Positions 14,489 to 26,626 of a DNA stretch of 55,972 bases are shown here, one piece after another. The stretch is from assembly GCA_902628835.1 (NCBI GenBank), contig CACOPD010000008.1, positions 1-55,972 on the forward strand. The letters are read 5' to 3'. The notes below the pieces were generated by a model. The model made no database searches and had not been told where the DNA came from. It saw only the letters and a program-made list of their open reading frames with translations. The translations under genes were made by a program, and so were the position numbers. Numbering within the stretch: position 1 is the stretch's first letter; the number at the start of each line of letters is the position of its first letter. This DNA comes from an uncultured Alphaproteobacteria bacterium. Its GTDB lineage: Bacteria > Pseudomonadota > Alphaproteobacteria > HIMB59 > GCA-002718135.

Positions 14489-15882
14489 ATATGTATTGCT
14501 CTGCCATCAACACTTAGAGCTGCTTCTTTTACCGCTTCACTAGTTGTTGGATGAGCATGACATACTCTAGCAATATCTTCTGCACTACCGCCAAATTCAA
14601 TTGTTGTAACAATTTCTGCAATTAGTTGTCCCGCATCATGACCTATTATGTGAGCACCTAAAATTTCATCTGTTTTTTTATCGACTAAAATTTTAACAAA
14701 TCCCTCTGATGCAGAAGTAGTTAACGCACGACCATTTGCCATAAAAGGAAATTTTCCAGACTTGAAATCTTTACTTTCTTGCTTTAGTTGTTCTTCTGTT
14801 TTTCCAACTGATGCAATCTCTGGATTTGTATAAACAATTGCTGGTATAGCGTTATAGTTTATATGAGGTTTTTGACCATTTATGAATTCAACACAAGCCA
14901 CTCCTTCTTCTTCGGCTTTGTGTGCTAGCATTGGACCTGGTGCTACATCTCCGATTGCATAAATTCCTTCAACAGAAGTTTGAAAATTATCTTTAATTTC
15001 AATAGATTTTTTTTCTGTTAGTTTAACTCCAATTTTTTCAAGACCCAGTCCCTCAGTGTTTGGTTTTCTTCCTACTGACATTAAAACTATTTGATAGTTT
15101 TCTTTTATTTTCTTTTTATCTGATGTTTCCATTTCAACATCTACACCGGACTTACTAGTTTTTGCAGAAATCACCTTATGTGATAGTTTAAATTCTAATC
15201 CTTGTTTAGTTAACATTTTCATAAACTCTTTTGCTATTTCACCATCCATTGTTGGAACAATTCTGTCTAGAGCTTCAACAACTGTTACTTTTGAACCTAA
15301 TCTACTCCATACTGAACCCATTTCTAATCCAATATAACCACCACCAATCACGAGTAGTGATTTAGGAACTTTAGATAAAGAAAGGGCCCCAGTCGAAGAT
15401 ACGATTTGTTTCTCATCTACAGGAATATTTGGAATTTCTATAGAAGATGATCCAGTCGCAATGATAAAGTTTTTTGCTGAAGCAGTAATTTCTTTTTTTC
15501 CATTTTTAATTGAAACTGTTTTAGAATCAATAAATGATGCGGAGCCTGGAATATGTGTAATTTTATTTTTTTTAAATAAAAAGCCTATTCCAGTTGTTAA
15601 TTTTTTTACAATCTTTGTCTTTCTCTGCATTAATACATCTAAATCTAAATCCACTTTAGAGGTTTTAATTCCATGCTCAGCTGCATGATTTGATATCTCT
15701 ACAAATTTTTCAGATGAATTTAATAAGGCTTTGGAAGGAATACATCCAATGTTTAAACACGTACCTCCAAGTGAAGTTTCTTTTTCAATGCAAGCAACTT
15801 TCATGCCTAGCTGCGCTGCCCTAATTGCAGCAACATAACCACCTGGTCCTGCACCAATAATAATTAAATCAAAATCTTCCAT
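14485..15882 (-). CDS. lpdA: Dihydrolipoyl dehydrogenase (E3)
   Basis: The flavoprotein E3 re-oxidises dihydrolipoyl groups and passes electrons to NAD+. The 465-residue protein has the FAD-binding GAGPGGYVAAI, the redox-active disulfide C42/C47 in GGTCLNIGCIPSK, the NAD-binding GGGYIGLEMGS and the C-terminal His444/Glu449 dyad (HAHPTTSEAVKEA). It closes the TCA block one base after sucB, so it is most likely the E3 of the 2-oxoglutarate dehydrogenase complex; it may also serve other 2-oxoacid complexes. Confidence 0.97.
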   Translation of the reverse strand: MEDFDLIIIGAGPGGYVAAIRAAQLGMKVACIEKETSLGGTCLNIGCIPSKALLNSSEKFVEISNHAAEHGIKTSKVDLDLDVLMQRKTKIVKKLTTGIGFLFKKNKITHIPGSASFIDSKTVSIKNGKKEITASAKNFIIATGSSSIEIPNIPVDEKQIVSSTGALSLSKVPKSLLVIGGGYIGLEMGSVWSRLGSKVTVVEALDRIVPTMDGEIAKEFMKMLTKQGLEFKLSHKVISAKTSKSGVDVEMETSDKKKIKENYQIVLMSVGRKPNTEGLGLEKIGVKLTEKKSIEIKDNFQTSVEGIYAIGDVAPGPMLAHKAEEEGVACVEFINGQKPHINYNAIPAIVYTNPEIASVGKTEEQLKQESKDFKSGKFPFMANGRALTTSASEGFVKILVDKKTDEILGAHIIGHDAGQLIAEIVTTIEFGGSAEDIARVCHAHPTTSEAVKEAALSVDGRAIHI

Positions 15883-15883
15883 A

Positions 15884-17068
15884 TTAAATTCCTAAAACTA
15901 ATTGCGATGGATTTTCTAATAATTTTTTTACGCTCACTAAAAAACCTACACTTTCTTTACCATCAATAATTCTATGATCATAACTTAATGCTACATACAT
16001 TATTGGTCTAATTACAATTTCGTCATCAACGACAACAGCTCTTTTTTGTATATTGTGCATTCCTAGAATACCTGATTGTGGTCTATTAATAATAGGAGTG
16101 CTTAACATTGATCCATAAACACCACCATTTGATATTGTGAATGTGCCACCAGATAAATCATCCATCGATAATGTTCCATCTTTTGCTTTTACGCTTAAGT
16201 CCACAATACTCTTTTCAATCTCACCAAAATTCATTGTATCAGCGTTTTTTAAAACTGGAACAACGAGTCCCTTTTCAGTTCCAACTGCAATGCCAATATC
16301 AAAATGATTTTTATAAATGATATTTTCGTCTTTTATTTCTGCATTCACTGCAGGGAATTCTTTCAAACTTTCTGTAACTGCCTTAACAAAGAAAGACATA
16401 AAACCTAATTTCACATCATATCGTTCCAGAAATTCTTTATTTTTAGAGTTTCTTATTTCCATTATTTGAGACATATCAACTTCATTAAAAGTAGTTAATA
16501 TTGCTGCAGTATTCTGAGCCTCTTTAAGTCTTTTTGAGATTGTTTGTCTAATCTTAGACATTTTAACAATTTCTTCTCTACCAGATGCTTTAGTTTGATC
16601 TGATGAGTTGATGTGATTTAAAACATCTTCTTTATTTATTCTTCCATCAGGTCTGGATGACTTAATCTTTTGAAGATCTAAATTATTTTCTTCAGCTATT
16701 TTTCGTGCTGATGGAGAAGACTTACCAGGATTAGTTTTTACATCTAAAGTTGCTTTATTTTCTTGTTTTGGTTTTATTTTTTCCTCAGGAGATTTATCCT
16801 GTTTTTTAGGTGATGTTTGTTTATTAGTATTTGATTCATCTATTATTCCTAATATGCCACCAATCTCTATATCACTGCCTTCCTTTACTTTAATTTCTTT
16901 TAGTGATCCTGCATGGGGAGCAGGAACTTCAACGGTAATTTTATCTGTTTCAATTTCAACTAAAGGCTCATCAGCCTCAAAACTATCACCTATATTTTTT
17001 AACCATTTAGAAACGGTAGCCTCTGTTATAGATTCTCCGAGTGTTGGAACTACTAATTCTGTATTCAT
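15884..17068 (-). CDS. sucB: 2-oxoglutarate dehydrogenase E2 (dihydrolipoyl succinyltransferase)
   Basis: E2 carries the succinyl group on lipoate to CoA. The 394-residue protein has a lipoyl domain with the lipoylated K43 in IETDKI, a Lys/Glu/Pro-rich linker (about residues 80-115), a peripheral-subunit-binding domain ([18 protein letters not shown]), and the acyltransferase domain with His365/Asp369 in DHRIIDG. It lies between sucA (30-base gap) and lpdA (one base), which fixes its identity as SucB rather than pyruvate E2. Confidence 0.96.
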   Translation of the reverse strand: MNTELVVPTLGESITEATVSKWLKNIGDSFEADEPLVEIETDKITVEVPAPHAGSLKEIKVKEGSDIEIGGILGIIDESNTNKQTSPKKQDKSPEEKIKPKQENKATLDVKTNPGKSSPSARKIAEENNLDLQKIKSSRPDGRINKEDVLNHINSSDQTKASGREEIVKMSKIRQTISKRLKEAQNTAAILTTFNEVDMSQIMEIRNSKNKEFLERYDVKLGFMSFFVKAVTESLKEFPAVNAEIKDENIIYKNHFDIGIAVGTEKGLVVPVLKNADTMNFGEIEKSIVDLSVKAKDGTLSMDDLSGGTFTISNGGVYGSMLSTPIINRPQSGILGMHNIQKRAVVVDDEIVIRPIMYVALSYDHRIIDGKESVGFLVSVKKLLENPSQLVLGI

Positions 17069-17098
17069 TTATATTACTTTAATAACATTTAGTTTTAT

Positions 17099-20002
17099 TT
17101 ATTCAATCGGCAGATTGGATTTTAACTTTGTTGATACTCCAGCCCAAGATTTTTTTACTTTTTTAATGTCTCCCTCAGTTGCTAGGCTAATTATATTTTC
17201 TTGATTCGTATTATGTCTTGAAAGTGAGCCTGCAGCTGGTGAAGCAGCTGGGCTTCTGCCTACATAATAAAGCTCATCTTGTTTTACTTTAGCTTCTAAC
17301 ATTACGCTTTCAATTCTACTTCGAACAAATCCCCACGCACCCATGTTTTTTGGCTCCTCTTGGACCCATAATATTTCTGCTTCTTTATAATTTATTAATT
17401 CATCTTTAAAAATTTCGTATGGAAATGGATATATTTGCTCAAGTCGAATAATTACACAATCTTTAATGTTTAATTTATCTAATCGATCTTGAAGTTCGAA
17501 ATATATTTTTCCCGAACACAATATTAATCTCTTTTTTTTCTTTTTCTCATTTGATGGTATTAAATCAGTCAGTATTCTGTGAAATGTTGACCCATTAATA
17601 AATTGATCAATATTAGATGTATTTTTCTTGTGTCTTAAAGTTGACTTTGGTGTAAATATTATCATTGGTTTTCTGAAATTACGGTGTAATTGTCTTCGCA
17701 AAACATGGAAATAATTTGAAGGACTAGTGCAGTTTATTATTTGCATATTATCTTCAGCACACATTTGTAAAAAACGTTCTAGTCTTCCACTTGTATGTTC
17801 TGGTCCTTGACCTTCATGACCATGTGGTAATAATAATGTTAATCCAGACATTCTTAACCACTTTCTTTCCCCTGAACTTATAAATTGATCTATCATTATT
17901 TGGGCACCATTTGCAAAATCACCGAACTGTGCTTCCCAAACAACTAATGTTTTTGGATCGGCTTGTGAGTATCCATATTCAAAACCAAGAACACCAAACT
18001 CTGATAAAAAACTATCAACTATTTCAAAGTAACCTTGTTCCTTTTGAAAGTGGCGTAGAGGAACATATCTTTTTTCGTTTACTTGATCATATAATACAGC
18101 ATGTCGATGACTAAATGTACCTCTTCCAACATCTTGACCAGATATTCTAACGCCATAGCCCTCATTAAGAAGAGTTGCAAAAGCTAGACTCTCAGCTGTT
18201 GCCCAATCAATATTTTTCCCTTTGATAACAGTGTCTAGTCTTTCACCATAAATTTTTTGTATTCTTTTATGAACGCTAAAATCATTTGGTATGTGATGTA
18301 TCTTTTTTGCTATATCAACAAGTTTTTCTTTTTTTACAGAGGTCTTTCCTCTTCTTGCATCAAAAGTTGCTGTTGATAATCCTGTCCAGGTTCCTTCAAG
18401 CCAATCGGCCTTATTTGGATTATAATTTTTTGCAGCATTAAATTCATCATCTAAAAAGTTTTTAAAATCATCAATTATTTTTTTTGACTCTTCCACAGAA
18501 ATTGTGCCATTTTCAATTAATTTTTTTTCATAAATTTTTCTTGTAGTTGGATGGCTTTTGATTGCTTGATACATTAATGGCTGAGTAAAAGATGGTTCGT
18601 CAGCTTCATTATGACCAGATCTTCGATAACAAAACATATCAACTACGACATCAACCTTAAACTTATTTCTAAATTCAGTAGCTAAACGACATACGTGAAC
18701 CACTGCTTCTGGATCATCGCCATTTACATGAAAGATTGGAGCCTGAACCATTTTGGCAATTTCAGTGCAGTATGGTGCTGATCTTCCATATTGAGGCATC
18801 GTTGTAAATCCAATCTGATTGTTAATTACGAAATGAATGGTTCCGCCTGTTTTAAAACCTCTTAATTGAGACATAGCAAAAGTTTCTGCAACAACACCTT
18901 GTCCAGCAACAGCTGCATCACCATGGATTAATAAACCAATTGCTTTATCAGTGCTTTTATCCTTTGTTAAGGTTTGCTTTGCTCTTACTTTACCAACAAC
19001 TACTGGGTTAACTGCTTCTAGATGTGATGGGTTTGAAGTTAGTGATAGATGAATTTTTTTATTTTCAAATTCTCTATCTGTTGATACCCCTAAATGATAT
19101 TTTACATCACCAGATCCAAGAACTTCATTTGGATCATTAAGTGTTCCTTGAAATTTTGATAAAATATTTTTGTAGGACATTTCTAAAACACTTGCAAGTA
19201 AAGTTAACCTTCCTCTATGAGCAGTTCCAATTATGATATCTTCAATACCTGCAATACAAGCTTGTTTTACAATCTGCTCAATTCCAGGGATCATTGATTC
19301 TCCACCTTCTATTCCATATCGTTTTGTTCCTAGAAATTTTTTATCTAAAAATTGTTCGAATAGTTCTGACTCTACTATTCTTTTGTAAATTGCTTTCTTT
19401 CCTTCAGTTGTAAAATTAGTTTTATTTCTTACATCTTCTATTCTTTCTTGAACCCACTGCTTTTGGTCAGCTTGTTGAATATGAAGAAATTCTACTCCTA
19501 TTGAGGCACAATATGTTTCTTTTAATATTCTAATAATATCTTTTAGTTTACCTCTGTCCAATCCAAGACTACCATCAACAAAAATTTCTCTATCTAAATC
19601 ACTATCTGTAAATCCATAATTTTTATAATCAAGTTCAGGTGGATATTCTCTTTCTAGGATCTTAAGAGGATCTAAGTCAGCAACTAAATGACCATTTATC
19701 CTAAAAGCTCTAATTAATCTTAATGCTCTTATAGAATCAAGAGTAGATGTTTTAAAATTATTAAAGTCAATTTTTGGAATAGATCTTATTTTTTTATCAA
19801 AAGAAATATCATCTATGACACTAGAAGGTCTTTGTTTCCAATCAGGTCCTCCAAAATCTTTTAGTATAGAATAATCATCTTCATTTAAATTACTAAAAAA
19901 AATCCTCCAATCGTTATCAACGCTGTCTGGATTGTCTTTATATTTAAAATATAGTTCTGCCACATAAGGTGCATTTGAACTATTTAAAAATGAATCATTC
20001 AT
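17099..20002 (-). CDS. sucA: 2-oxoglutarate dehydrogenase E1
   Basis: The thiamine-diphosphate-dependent E1 decarboxylates 2-oxoglutarate and reductively succinylates E2. The 967-residue protein opens with the conserved SNAPYVAELYFKYKDNPDSVD, has IIIGTAHRGRLTLLASV, the ThDP motif beginning GDAAVAGQGVVAET, and VWEAQFGDFANGAQIMIDQF plus GHEGQGPEHTSGRLER in the C-terminal half. Length is normal for SucA. It is preceded by sucD with a 50-base gap. Confidence 0.97.
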   Translation of the reverse strand: MNDSFLNSSNAPYVAELYFKYKDNPDSVDNDWRIFFSNLNEDDYSILKDFGGPDWKQRPSSVIDDISFDKKIRSIPKIDFNNFKTSTLDSIRALRLIRAFRINGHLVADLDPLKILEREYPPELDYKNYGFTDSDLDREIFVDGSLGLDRGKLKDIIRILKETYCASIGVEFLHIQQADQKQWVQERIEDVRNKTNFTTEGKKAIYKRIVESELFEQFLDKKFLGTKRYGIEGGESMIPGIEQIVKQACIAGIEDIIIGTAHRGRLTLLASVLEMSYKNILSKFQGTLNDPNEVLGSGDVKYHLGVSTDREFENKKIHLSLTSNPSHLEAVNPVVVGKVRAKQTLTKDKSTDKAIGLLIHGDAAVAGQGVVAETFAMSQLRGFKTGGTIHFVINNQIGFTTMPQYGRSAPYCTEIAKMVQAPIFHVNGDDPEAVVHVCRLATEFRNKFKVDVVVDMFCYRRSGHNEADEPSFTQPLMYQAIKSHPTTRKIYEKKLIENGTISVEESKKIIDDFKNFLDDEFNAAKNYNPNKADWLEGTWTGLSTATFDARRGKTSVKKEKLVDIAKKIHHIPNDFSVHKRIQKIYGERLDTVIKGKNIDWATAESLAFATLLNEGYGVRISGQDVGRGTFSHRHAVLYDQVNEKRYVPLRHFQKEQGYFEIVDSFLSEFGVLGFEYGYSQADPKTLVVWEAQFGDFANGAQIMIDQFISSGERKWLRMSGLTLLLPHGHEGQGPEHTSGRLERFLQMCAEDNMQIINCTSPSNYFHVLRRQLHRNFRKPMIIFTPKSTLRHKKNTSNIDQFINGSTFHRILTDLIPSNEKKKKKRLILCSGKIYFELQDRLDKLNIKDCVIIRLEQIYPFPYEIFKDELINYKEAEILWVQEEPKNMGAWGFVRSRIESVMLEAKVKQDELYYVGRSPAASPAAGSLSRHNTNQENIISLATEGDIKKVKKSWAGVSTKLKSNLPIE

Positions 20003-20052
20003 ATGATCTTAATACTCTTATTTTTAAGAAATCATAATCAAAGAAATAAAAC

Positions 20053-20937
20053 TTAGTTATACCCATTTTGCATTGCTAATTTCATTGTTTTTCCTAGTGA
20101 TGCTGGTGATTTTGATACCAAAACTCCAGCATTTTCTAAAGACTCAATTTTAGAACGTGCTGTACCTTTTGATCCAGAAATAATAGCACCAGCGTGACCC
20201 ATACGTTTTCCTTTAGGGGCAGATTGTCCAGCTATAAATGCTGAAACAGGTTTTTTTGTTTTAGAATTTGAGATAAATTCTGCTGCGTTTTCCTCCTCTT
20301 GGCCACCAATTTCACCTATCATTAAAATTCCTTCGGTCTCATCATCTTCTAAAAATAATTTGATACAGTCTACAAAATCCATGCCGTGTATTGGATCTCC
20401 ACCAATACCTACACAAGTAGACTGACCTAATCCTACTTCTGTAGTTTGTGCAACAGCTTCATATGTTAATGTTCCTGATCTGCTTACTATACCAATTTTA
20501 CCTTTTTCATGAATGAAACCAGGCATGATGCCGATTTTACATTCAGAAGGTGTAATTAGTCCCGGACAGTTAGGCCCTATCAAATATGTTTTATTTTTAA
20601 TAATTCTTTTTTTTATGTCGATCATATCTAACACTGGAATACCTTCAGTAATACAAACAATTAATTCAATACTTGCATCTAAAGCTTCGTGGATTGCTTT
20701 TGCGGCAAACTTAGCAGGTACATATATAACTGTTGCGTTCGCTTCAGTTTGTTTTACTGCATCAGCAACAGTATTAAAAACAGGTAAATTTAAATGAGTT
20801 TGTCCTCCTTTACCTGGTGTGACACCCCCAACAAGATTTGTACCATACTCTAAAGCTTGTTCAGAATGATATGTTCCCTGCGATCCAGTAAAACCTTGGC
20901 AAATAAGTCTTGTATTTTTATTAACTAGAATTGACAT
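20053..20937 (-). CDS. sucD: Succinyl-CoA synthetase alpha subunit
   Basis: Alpha binds CoA and carries the phosphohistidine intermediate of the succinyl-CoA/succinate + NTP reaction. The 294-residue protein shows [21 protein letters not shown] and the phosphorylated H248 in [15 protein letters not shown]. Its ATG overlaps the sucC stop by one base (TAATG), as expected for two subunits needed in equal amounts. Confidence 0.97.
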   Translation of the reverse strand: MSILVNKNTRLICQGFTGSQGTYHSEQALEYGTNLVGGVTPGKGGQTHLNLPVFNTVADAVKQTEANATVIYVPAKFAAKAIHEALDASIELIVCITEGIPVLDMIDIKKRIIKNKTYLIGPNCPGLITPSECKIGIMPGFIHEKGKIGIVSRSGTLTYEAVAQTTEVGLGQSTCVGIGGDPIHGMDFVDCIKLFLEDDETEGILMIGEIGGQEEENAAEFISNSKTKKPVSAFIAGQSAPKGKRMGHAGAIISGSKGTARSKIESLENAGVLVSKSPASLGKTMKLAMQNGYN

Positions 20938-22121
20938 TATTGTGATAACTCCACAGCTTTTTGAGCTGCATTTGAAAAATCATCAATTGAAATTAATCCT
21001 AATGACGAATTATTAATAATATCTCTTCCTTCTTTTGAGTTTGTTCCTTGAAAACGTATAACAACAGGGAGTTTAAAATCTAATTCTTTTATTGCATCAA
21101 TGATGCCATTAGCAATCATATCACAATGAATAATTCCTCCAAAAATATTTATGAATACTGATTTAACATTTTTATCTGATTGAATTATTTTAAAAGCTTT
21201 AAACGCTCTTTCTTTATTTGCTGTGCCTCCTAAGTCTAAAAAGTTGGCTGGCTCCATTCCAAATTGCTTAATAATGTCCATAGTTGCCATAGCTAATCCT
21301 GCTCCATTAACCATACAACCTATTTTTCCTTCTAACTTGATGTAAGCCATATCGTTTTCATAAGCTTCAAGTTCTAGTTCATTTTCTTCTGAGTTATCTT
21401 TTAATTTTTCAATTTCTGCTTGTCTGAAAAGAGCGTTATCATCAATATTAATTTTAGCATCTAGAAGTATTAGTTTTCCATCTTTTGTCACAACAAGAGG
21501 GTTAATTTCAATTAAAGAAGCATCTATTTCGATATATGCTTTACATAAATTGGAAACAATTTCTTTGAATTGACTAAACTCTTCAATGGAAAAATTTAAT
21601 TTATTTTGAAGATTGTCACTAATTATAAAATTTTCTAAATTATCAAAATGAACATATTGAATTTTTTCTGGTGTTTTTTCAGCTACATCCTCGATATCTA
21701 TACCACCAGCGTCAGATACCATCATCATTAATTTTGAATGATTTCTATCAAGTAAGATACTTAAATAATACTCCCTTTCAATTTCGCATCCGGACTCCAA
21801 GTAGACTCTATTTACAAACTTACCCTCATTACCTGTTTGTTTTGTAATTAATGTATTACCCATCATTCCTTTTGCAATATTCTGAGCTTCATCAATTGAG
21901 CCTGCGATTTGTACTCCACCTTTTTCATTAAATGGTTTTAAAAATGTACCTGCTCCTCTTCCTCCAGCATGTATCTGTGATTTAATAACCCAGGGAGGTC
22001 CTTTTATATTTTGTAAATCTTTTCCTAAATCGTCAACATGTCCTATGAAACTTTTACCTTCTAGTAAAGGCAGGTTATACTTTCTTAGTAGATCTTTAGC
22101 TTGATATTCATGCAAATTCAT
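20937..22121 (-). CDS. sucC: Succinyl-CoA synthetase beta subunit
   Basis: Beta supplies the nucleotide- and succinate-binding sites. The 394-residue protein starts [20 protein letters not shown], the typical SucC start, then an ATP-grasp domain ([23 protein letters not shown]) and the C-terminal ligase domain with [15 protein letters not shown] and FLDLGGTA. An acidic stretch ([17 protein letters not shown]) sits in the middle. The gap to mdh is 41 bases, without a terminator hairpin. Confidence 0.97.
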   Translation of the reverse strand: MNLHEYQAKDLLRKYNLPLLEGKSFIGHVDDLGKDLQNIKGPPWVIKSQIHAGGRGAGTFLKPFNEKGGVQIAGSIDEAQNIAKGMMGNTLITKQTGNEGKFVNRVYLESGCEIEREYYLSILLDRNHSKLMMMVSDAGGIDIEDVAEKTPEKIQYVHFDNLENFIISDNLQNKLNFSIEEFSQFKEIVSNLCKAYIEIDASLIEINPLVVTKDGKLILLDAKINIDDNALFRQAEIEKLKDNSEENELELEAYENDMAYIKLEGKIGCMVNGAGLAMATMDIIKQFGMEPANFLDLGGTANKERAFKAFKIIQSDKNVKSVFINIFGGIIHCDMIANGIIDAIKELDFKLPVVIRFQGTNSKEGRDIINNSSLGLISIDDFSNAAQKAVELSQ

Positions 22122-22162
22122 TTTGATAAAAAGGTAATAATTAGATTAGATAAAAAATACAA

Positions 22163-23143
<981 letters not shown>

Positions 23144-23938
23144 TTATAATTCTGTAACAATAGCCTTTTTAAGTCCTGCAATTTCTTTCGCTGGATTTAG
23201 ACCTTTAGGACAAGACCTAGTGCAATTCATTATTGAATGACATCTATAAAGTTTTAATGAATCATTAATTGCTTTTAATCTTTCTTTTCTTTCTGAATCT
23301 CTAGAATCACTTACCCATCTTGCTGCTTGTAACAGAACTGCTGGACCTAAATATTCATCTCCATTCCACCAATAACTTGGACAAGAAGTAGTGCAACAAA
23401 AACACAATACACACTCCCATTTACCATCTAGTTTTTCTCTATCTTCTGGTGATTGTGTTTTTTCTTCACCATTATTCTTAGCAACACCGTTATTTGTGTT
23501 TTTTCTTTCAAGCCAAGGTTTAATTGAAGCCAACTGCTCATATGCTTTACTCAAATCAGGAACTAAGTCTTTTACAACTTTCATATGGGGTAATGGATAT
23601 ATACGTATATCTTTTTTTACATCTGACATACTTTTCAGACATGCAAGAGTATTTACACCATCAATATTCATTGCGCACGAGCCGCAAACCCCTTCGCGAC
23701 AAGACCTTCTAAAAGTTAAAGAGGGGTCTAGTTCATTTTTAATTTTCATTAATGCATCTAAGACCATTGGACCGCATTTTGATTGATCAATTTCATAAGT
23801 ATCTAGTCTCGGATTTTTATTATCTTCTGGATCCCACCTATAAATTACTAATTTTTTTGGGGACTCATTAGGCTCTTTAATTTTATGTTTAATTCCCTCT
23901 GTAATTTTAGAATTAGAGGGTAAGGTAAATTGTACCAT
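23144..23938 (-). CDS. sdhB: Succinate dehydrogenase iron-sulfur subunit
   Basis: SdhB carries three iron-sulfur clusters linking the flavin in SdhA to quinone. The cysteine sets are visible: [15 protein letters not shown]...C for 2Fe-2[12 protein letters not shown] for 4Fe-4S, and [17 protein letters not shown] for 3Fe-4S. Compared with the family there is a small polar insertion ([18 protein letters not shown]) just before the second cysteine set. The ATG at 23938 overlaps the sdhA stop (TGATG). A TTG one codon further upstream is in frame but unnecessary. Confidence 0.96.
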   Translation of the reverse strand: MVQFTLPSNSKITEGIKHKIKEPNESPKKLVIYRWDPEDNKNPRLDTYEIDQSKCGPMVLDALMKIKNELDPSLTFRRSCREGVCGSCAMNIDGVNTLACLKSMSDVKKDIRIYPLPHMKVVKDLVPDLSKAYEQLASIKPWLERKNTNNGVAKNNGEEKTQSPEDREKLDGKWECVLCFCCTTSCPSYWWNGDEYLGPAVLLQAARWVSDSRDSERKERLKAINDSLKLYRCHSIMNCTRSCPKGLNPAKEIAGLKKAIVTEL

Positions 23939-25734
23939 CAATATACTCGCTTTTTCGGCGGAATAGGCTGCACATGGTTCGTTAATGTATTTGTATGAAC
24001 AGCTCTTGATCCCATATTAACTTGTCCATTATCTTTAAGCCAAGCTAATGAATGAACAAGCCAATTTTTATCATCTCTTTCTTGATAATCTTCACGAGCG
24101 TGTGCTCCTCTACTTTCAGTTCTGTTTAAAGCAGAATGGAGTGTAACCTTTGATTGAGCCATTAAGTTATGTAACTCTAAGGACTCCACAAGATCAGTAT
24201 TAAATATTAATGACTTGTCTTTAATATCTATTGAGTCCATAGATTTTTCAACTTCTTGAAATTCATTTATACCATCTGAAATTAAATCATGAGTTCTAAA
24301 TACTGCACATTTTTTTTGCATAATCTGTTGCATTGAAGTTCTTAATTCACCAGTTGTTGAGTCTCCTTTGCTATGCCTAATCTTGTCAAATCTATCAATG
24401 ATTCCTTCAGTCCTGGATTTGCTAACTTCAATTTTTTTTGAGTTAGGTCTTACTTTTTCTTTACATGTTTCACTTGATGCTTTTCCAAATACAACAAGAT
24501 CAATTAATGAATTAGTTCCAAGTCTATTAGCACCATGGACCGAAACACACGCTGCTTCTCCAACTGCCATCAGACCTTCACAAACATTATCAGGGTTGTC
24601 ATTTGTTGGTCTAAGAACTTCTGTTCTATAGTTTGTTGGAATTCCTCCCATATTATAATGTACTGTAGGTAGTACTGGTATTGGTTTTTTTGTTAAATCT
24701 ACGCCAGCGAAGATTTTTGCAGTCTCTGAAATACCTGGTAGTCTTTTATGAATTGTGTCTGCATCAATGTGCTCTAGATGTAGAAGTACATGGTCACCAT
24801 TATCACCACAACCTCTTTTTTCATTAATTTCAATTGTCATTGCTCTACTAACAACGTCTCTGGAAGCAAGATCTTTTGCATTTGGAGCATATCTCTCCAT
24901 AAATCTATCTCCATCACTATTAGTTAGATAACCACCCTCACCTCTTGCGCCTTCAGTAATTAAAACACCAGCGCCGTAGACTCCTGTTGGATGGAACTGT
25001 ATGAATTCCATATCAGAGAGTGGGAGGTCTTGTCTTAATGCCATAGCACTTCCATCACCTGTACAAATGTGAGCACTTGTAGAAGAGAAATATGCTCTTC
25101 CATATCCACCAGTGGCTAGAATGGTTTGATGAGATAAAAAACGGTGTATCGAACCATCTTCTAAACACCATGCAACTGCCCCAATACAATTACCATTATC
25201 ATCTGTAATTAAATCTAAAACAAAGTATTCGATAAAAAATTCGACATTGTTCTTTAATGATTGCTGATATAGAGTATGTAAAAGGGCATGACCTGTTCTA
25301 TCTGCTGCTGCACATGCTCTCATTGCAGGAGCGCCTTCACCATTATTTGTTAAATGTCCTCCAAAAGGTCTTTGATAAATTTTTCCATCATCAGTTCTAC
25401 TAAATGGCATTCCATATTCTTCTAACTCTATAACTGCTTCTGGAGCCTTTGAGCAGAGATATTCTATAGCATCTTGATCTCCTAACCAATCGGAGCCTTT
25501 TACAGTATCATACATATGCCACTTCCAATTATCTTCCCCCATATTTCCTAACGCAGCTCCGATACCGCCTTGGGCAGCAACAGTGTGACTTCTTGTTGGA
25601 AATACTTTTGAAATACAAGCAGTTTTCAATCCAGACTCAGCGCATCCAAGTGTAGCTCTTAAACCTGAACCCCCAGCACCCACTACAATGACATCGTAGT
25701 GATGATCGATTATATTGTAAGAATTTTTGGACAT
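23938..25734 (-). CDS. sdhA: Succinate dehydrogenase flavoprotein subunit
   Basis: SdhA oxidises succinate to fumarate with covalently bound FAD. The 598-residue protein has the FAD fold [14 protein letters not shown], the flavinylated H50 in [17 protein letters not shown], the active-site region [21 protein letters not shown] with [10 protein letters not shown], and the C-terminal [16 protein letters not shown]. Its start overlaps the sdhD stop by one base. Confidence 0.98.
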   Translation of the reverse strand: MSKNSYNIIDHHYDVIVVGAGGSGLRATLGCAESGLKTACISKVFPTRSHTVAAQGGIGAALGNMGEDNWKWHMYDTVKGSDWLGDQDAIEYLCSKAPEAVIELEEYGMPFSRTDDGKIYQRPFGGHLTNNGEGAPAMRACAAADRTGHALLHTLYQQSLKNNVEFFIEYFVLDLITDDNGNCIGAVAWCLEDGSIHRFLSHQTILATGGYGRAYFSSTSAHICTGDGSAMALRQDLPLSDMEFIQFHPTGVYGAGVLITEGARGEGGYLTNSDGDRFMERYAPNAKDLASRDVVSRAMTIEINEKRGCGDNGDHVLLHLEHIDADTIHKRLPGISETAKIFAGVDLTKKPIPVLPTVHYNMGGIPTNYRTEVLRPTNDNPDNVCEGLMAVGEAACVSVHGANRLGTNSLIDLVVFGKASSETCKEKVRPNSKKIEVSKSRTEGIIDRFDKIRHSKGDSTTGELRTSMQQIMQKKCAVFRTHDLISDGINEFQEVEKSMDSIDIKDKSLIFNTDLVESLELHNLMAQSKVTLHSALNRTESRGAHAREDYQERDDKNWLVHSLAWLKDNGQVNMGSRAVHTNTLTNHVQPIPPKKRVY

Positions 25735-26063
25735 TAGAGTATATTTCTTACTATAAATATTGTTATTAAAATCATCAACATATAAGCGTTTATATTCAAA
25801 GCGCGTTTAATATTTTTTGAAATTTTTTTCGATGTGACATAATCATCTACTATTGTTTGTAGTCCTAATTTAGAATGAAGAAGCATAGAGATCATCATTA
25901 CATAGAAAAGAAAAGAATTAATGTATGAATTAAAGAATATATTAATTTCATCATAGCCCATCTTGGATAGTGAAATTGCTGAATAAATGAACCAAAAAGT
26001 TAGAGGTATCATTATTGTAGCTGTGATTCTTTGCAAAATCCATTTTAACGCATAGTTTTTCAT
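25734..26063 (-). CDS. sdhD: Succinate dehydrogenase membrane anchor SdhD
   Basis: One of the two membrane subunits that bind haem and quinone and anchor SdhAB. From the ATG at 26063 ([20 protein letters not shown]) it is 109 residues with three hydrophobic segments, and the [14 protein letters not shown] stretch typical of SdhD with its histidine between segments two and three. The open frame extends 34 codons upstream into sdhC, but that part is Cys/Asn-rich and unlike SdhD. The ATG overlaps the sdhC stop by four bases. Confidence 0.9.
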   Translation of the reverse strand: MKNYALKWILQRITATIMIPLTFWFIYSAISLSKMGYDEINIFFNSYINSFLFYVMMISMLLHSKLGLQTIVDDYVTSKKISKNIKRALNINAYMLMILITIFIVRNIL

Positions 26064-26431
26064 AATATCAGCCACACTAATACAGTAGATAATACAGTTA
26101 AAACAATTACAACATATCCTGATGTGTAAACGGTTTTTAGATCCATTCCTATTCCAAATGACCAATACAGTTTTCTACAACCATTAAATAAATGATAAAA
26201 AATACCTATTGTCCAAATTAGAAGAACAAGTTTAAAAAGTATATTTTGCGATATCATTTCAAAATAAAAAAAATATTCTGGTCCTAAACTAATTAATAAA
26301 AACCAGACTGAAATAAGTATAGATCCAACGCTAAGTCCAATCCCAGTCATTCTATGAGTTATTGAAAAAACTGCGGTTAGAACCTTTTTGTGGATAGATA
26401 AGTGTGGTGATAATGGCCTGTTATCAATCAT
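26060..26431 (-). CDS. sdhC: Succinate dehydrogenase cytochrome b556 subunit SdhC
   Basis: The cytochrome b subunit of complex II. The 123-residue protein has the N-terminal signature RPLSPHLSIHKKVLTAVFSITHRMTGIGLS and the haem-region FYHLFNGCRKLYW, with three membrane segments. It is the first gene of the ten-gene minus-strand TCA block, so its 5' region (26432-26626) should hold the main promoter for the operon. Confidence 0.93.
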   Translation of the reverse strand: MIDNRPLSPHLSIHKKVLTAVFSITHRMTGIGLSVGSILISVWFLLISLGPEYFFYFEMISQNILFKLVLLIWTIGIFYHLFNGCRKLYWSFGIGMDLKTVYTSGYVVIVLTVLSTVLVWLIL

Positions 26432-26473
26432 TTTTATTAATGTTTATATTTATTATATTTATACTTTCTGTAG

Positions 26474-26489
26474 CAAATTTCAAAATTTG
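26474..26489. promoter_or_regulatory. 16-bp palindrome upstream of sdhC
   Basis: CAAATTT-CA-AAATTTG is a perfect 7+7 inverted repeat 43-58 bases before the sdhC ATG, in the only large gap ahead of the TCA block. It touches a GACTC (GANTC) site at 26490-26494. A/T-only palindromes arise easily in this composition, so an operator role is only a suggestion. The rest of 26432-26626 is featureless AT-rich sequence. Confidence 0.25.
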
Positions 26490-26626
26490 GACTCTTTTAA
26501 CCTACTATCATGTATGTTTACTAAAATGTTGATAAAAAGCATAAAATAACTGAAAATCACTTAAATTTTTTATCAAATTTTACTAAAAATCTTGAATTTT
26601 TAACAGATAAATATTAATTTTATTTA

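Noticed and set aside
23391..23786. 131-codon open frame antisense to sdhB
   Set aside because: A mirror of the sdhB coding sequence with biased composition; sdhB carries all cluster cysteines.
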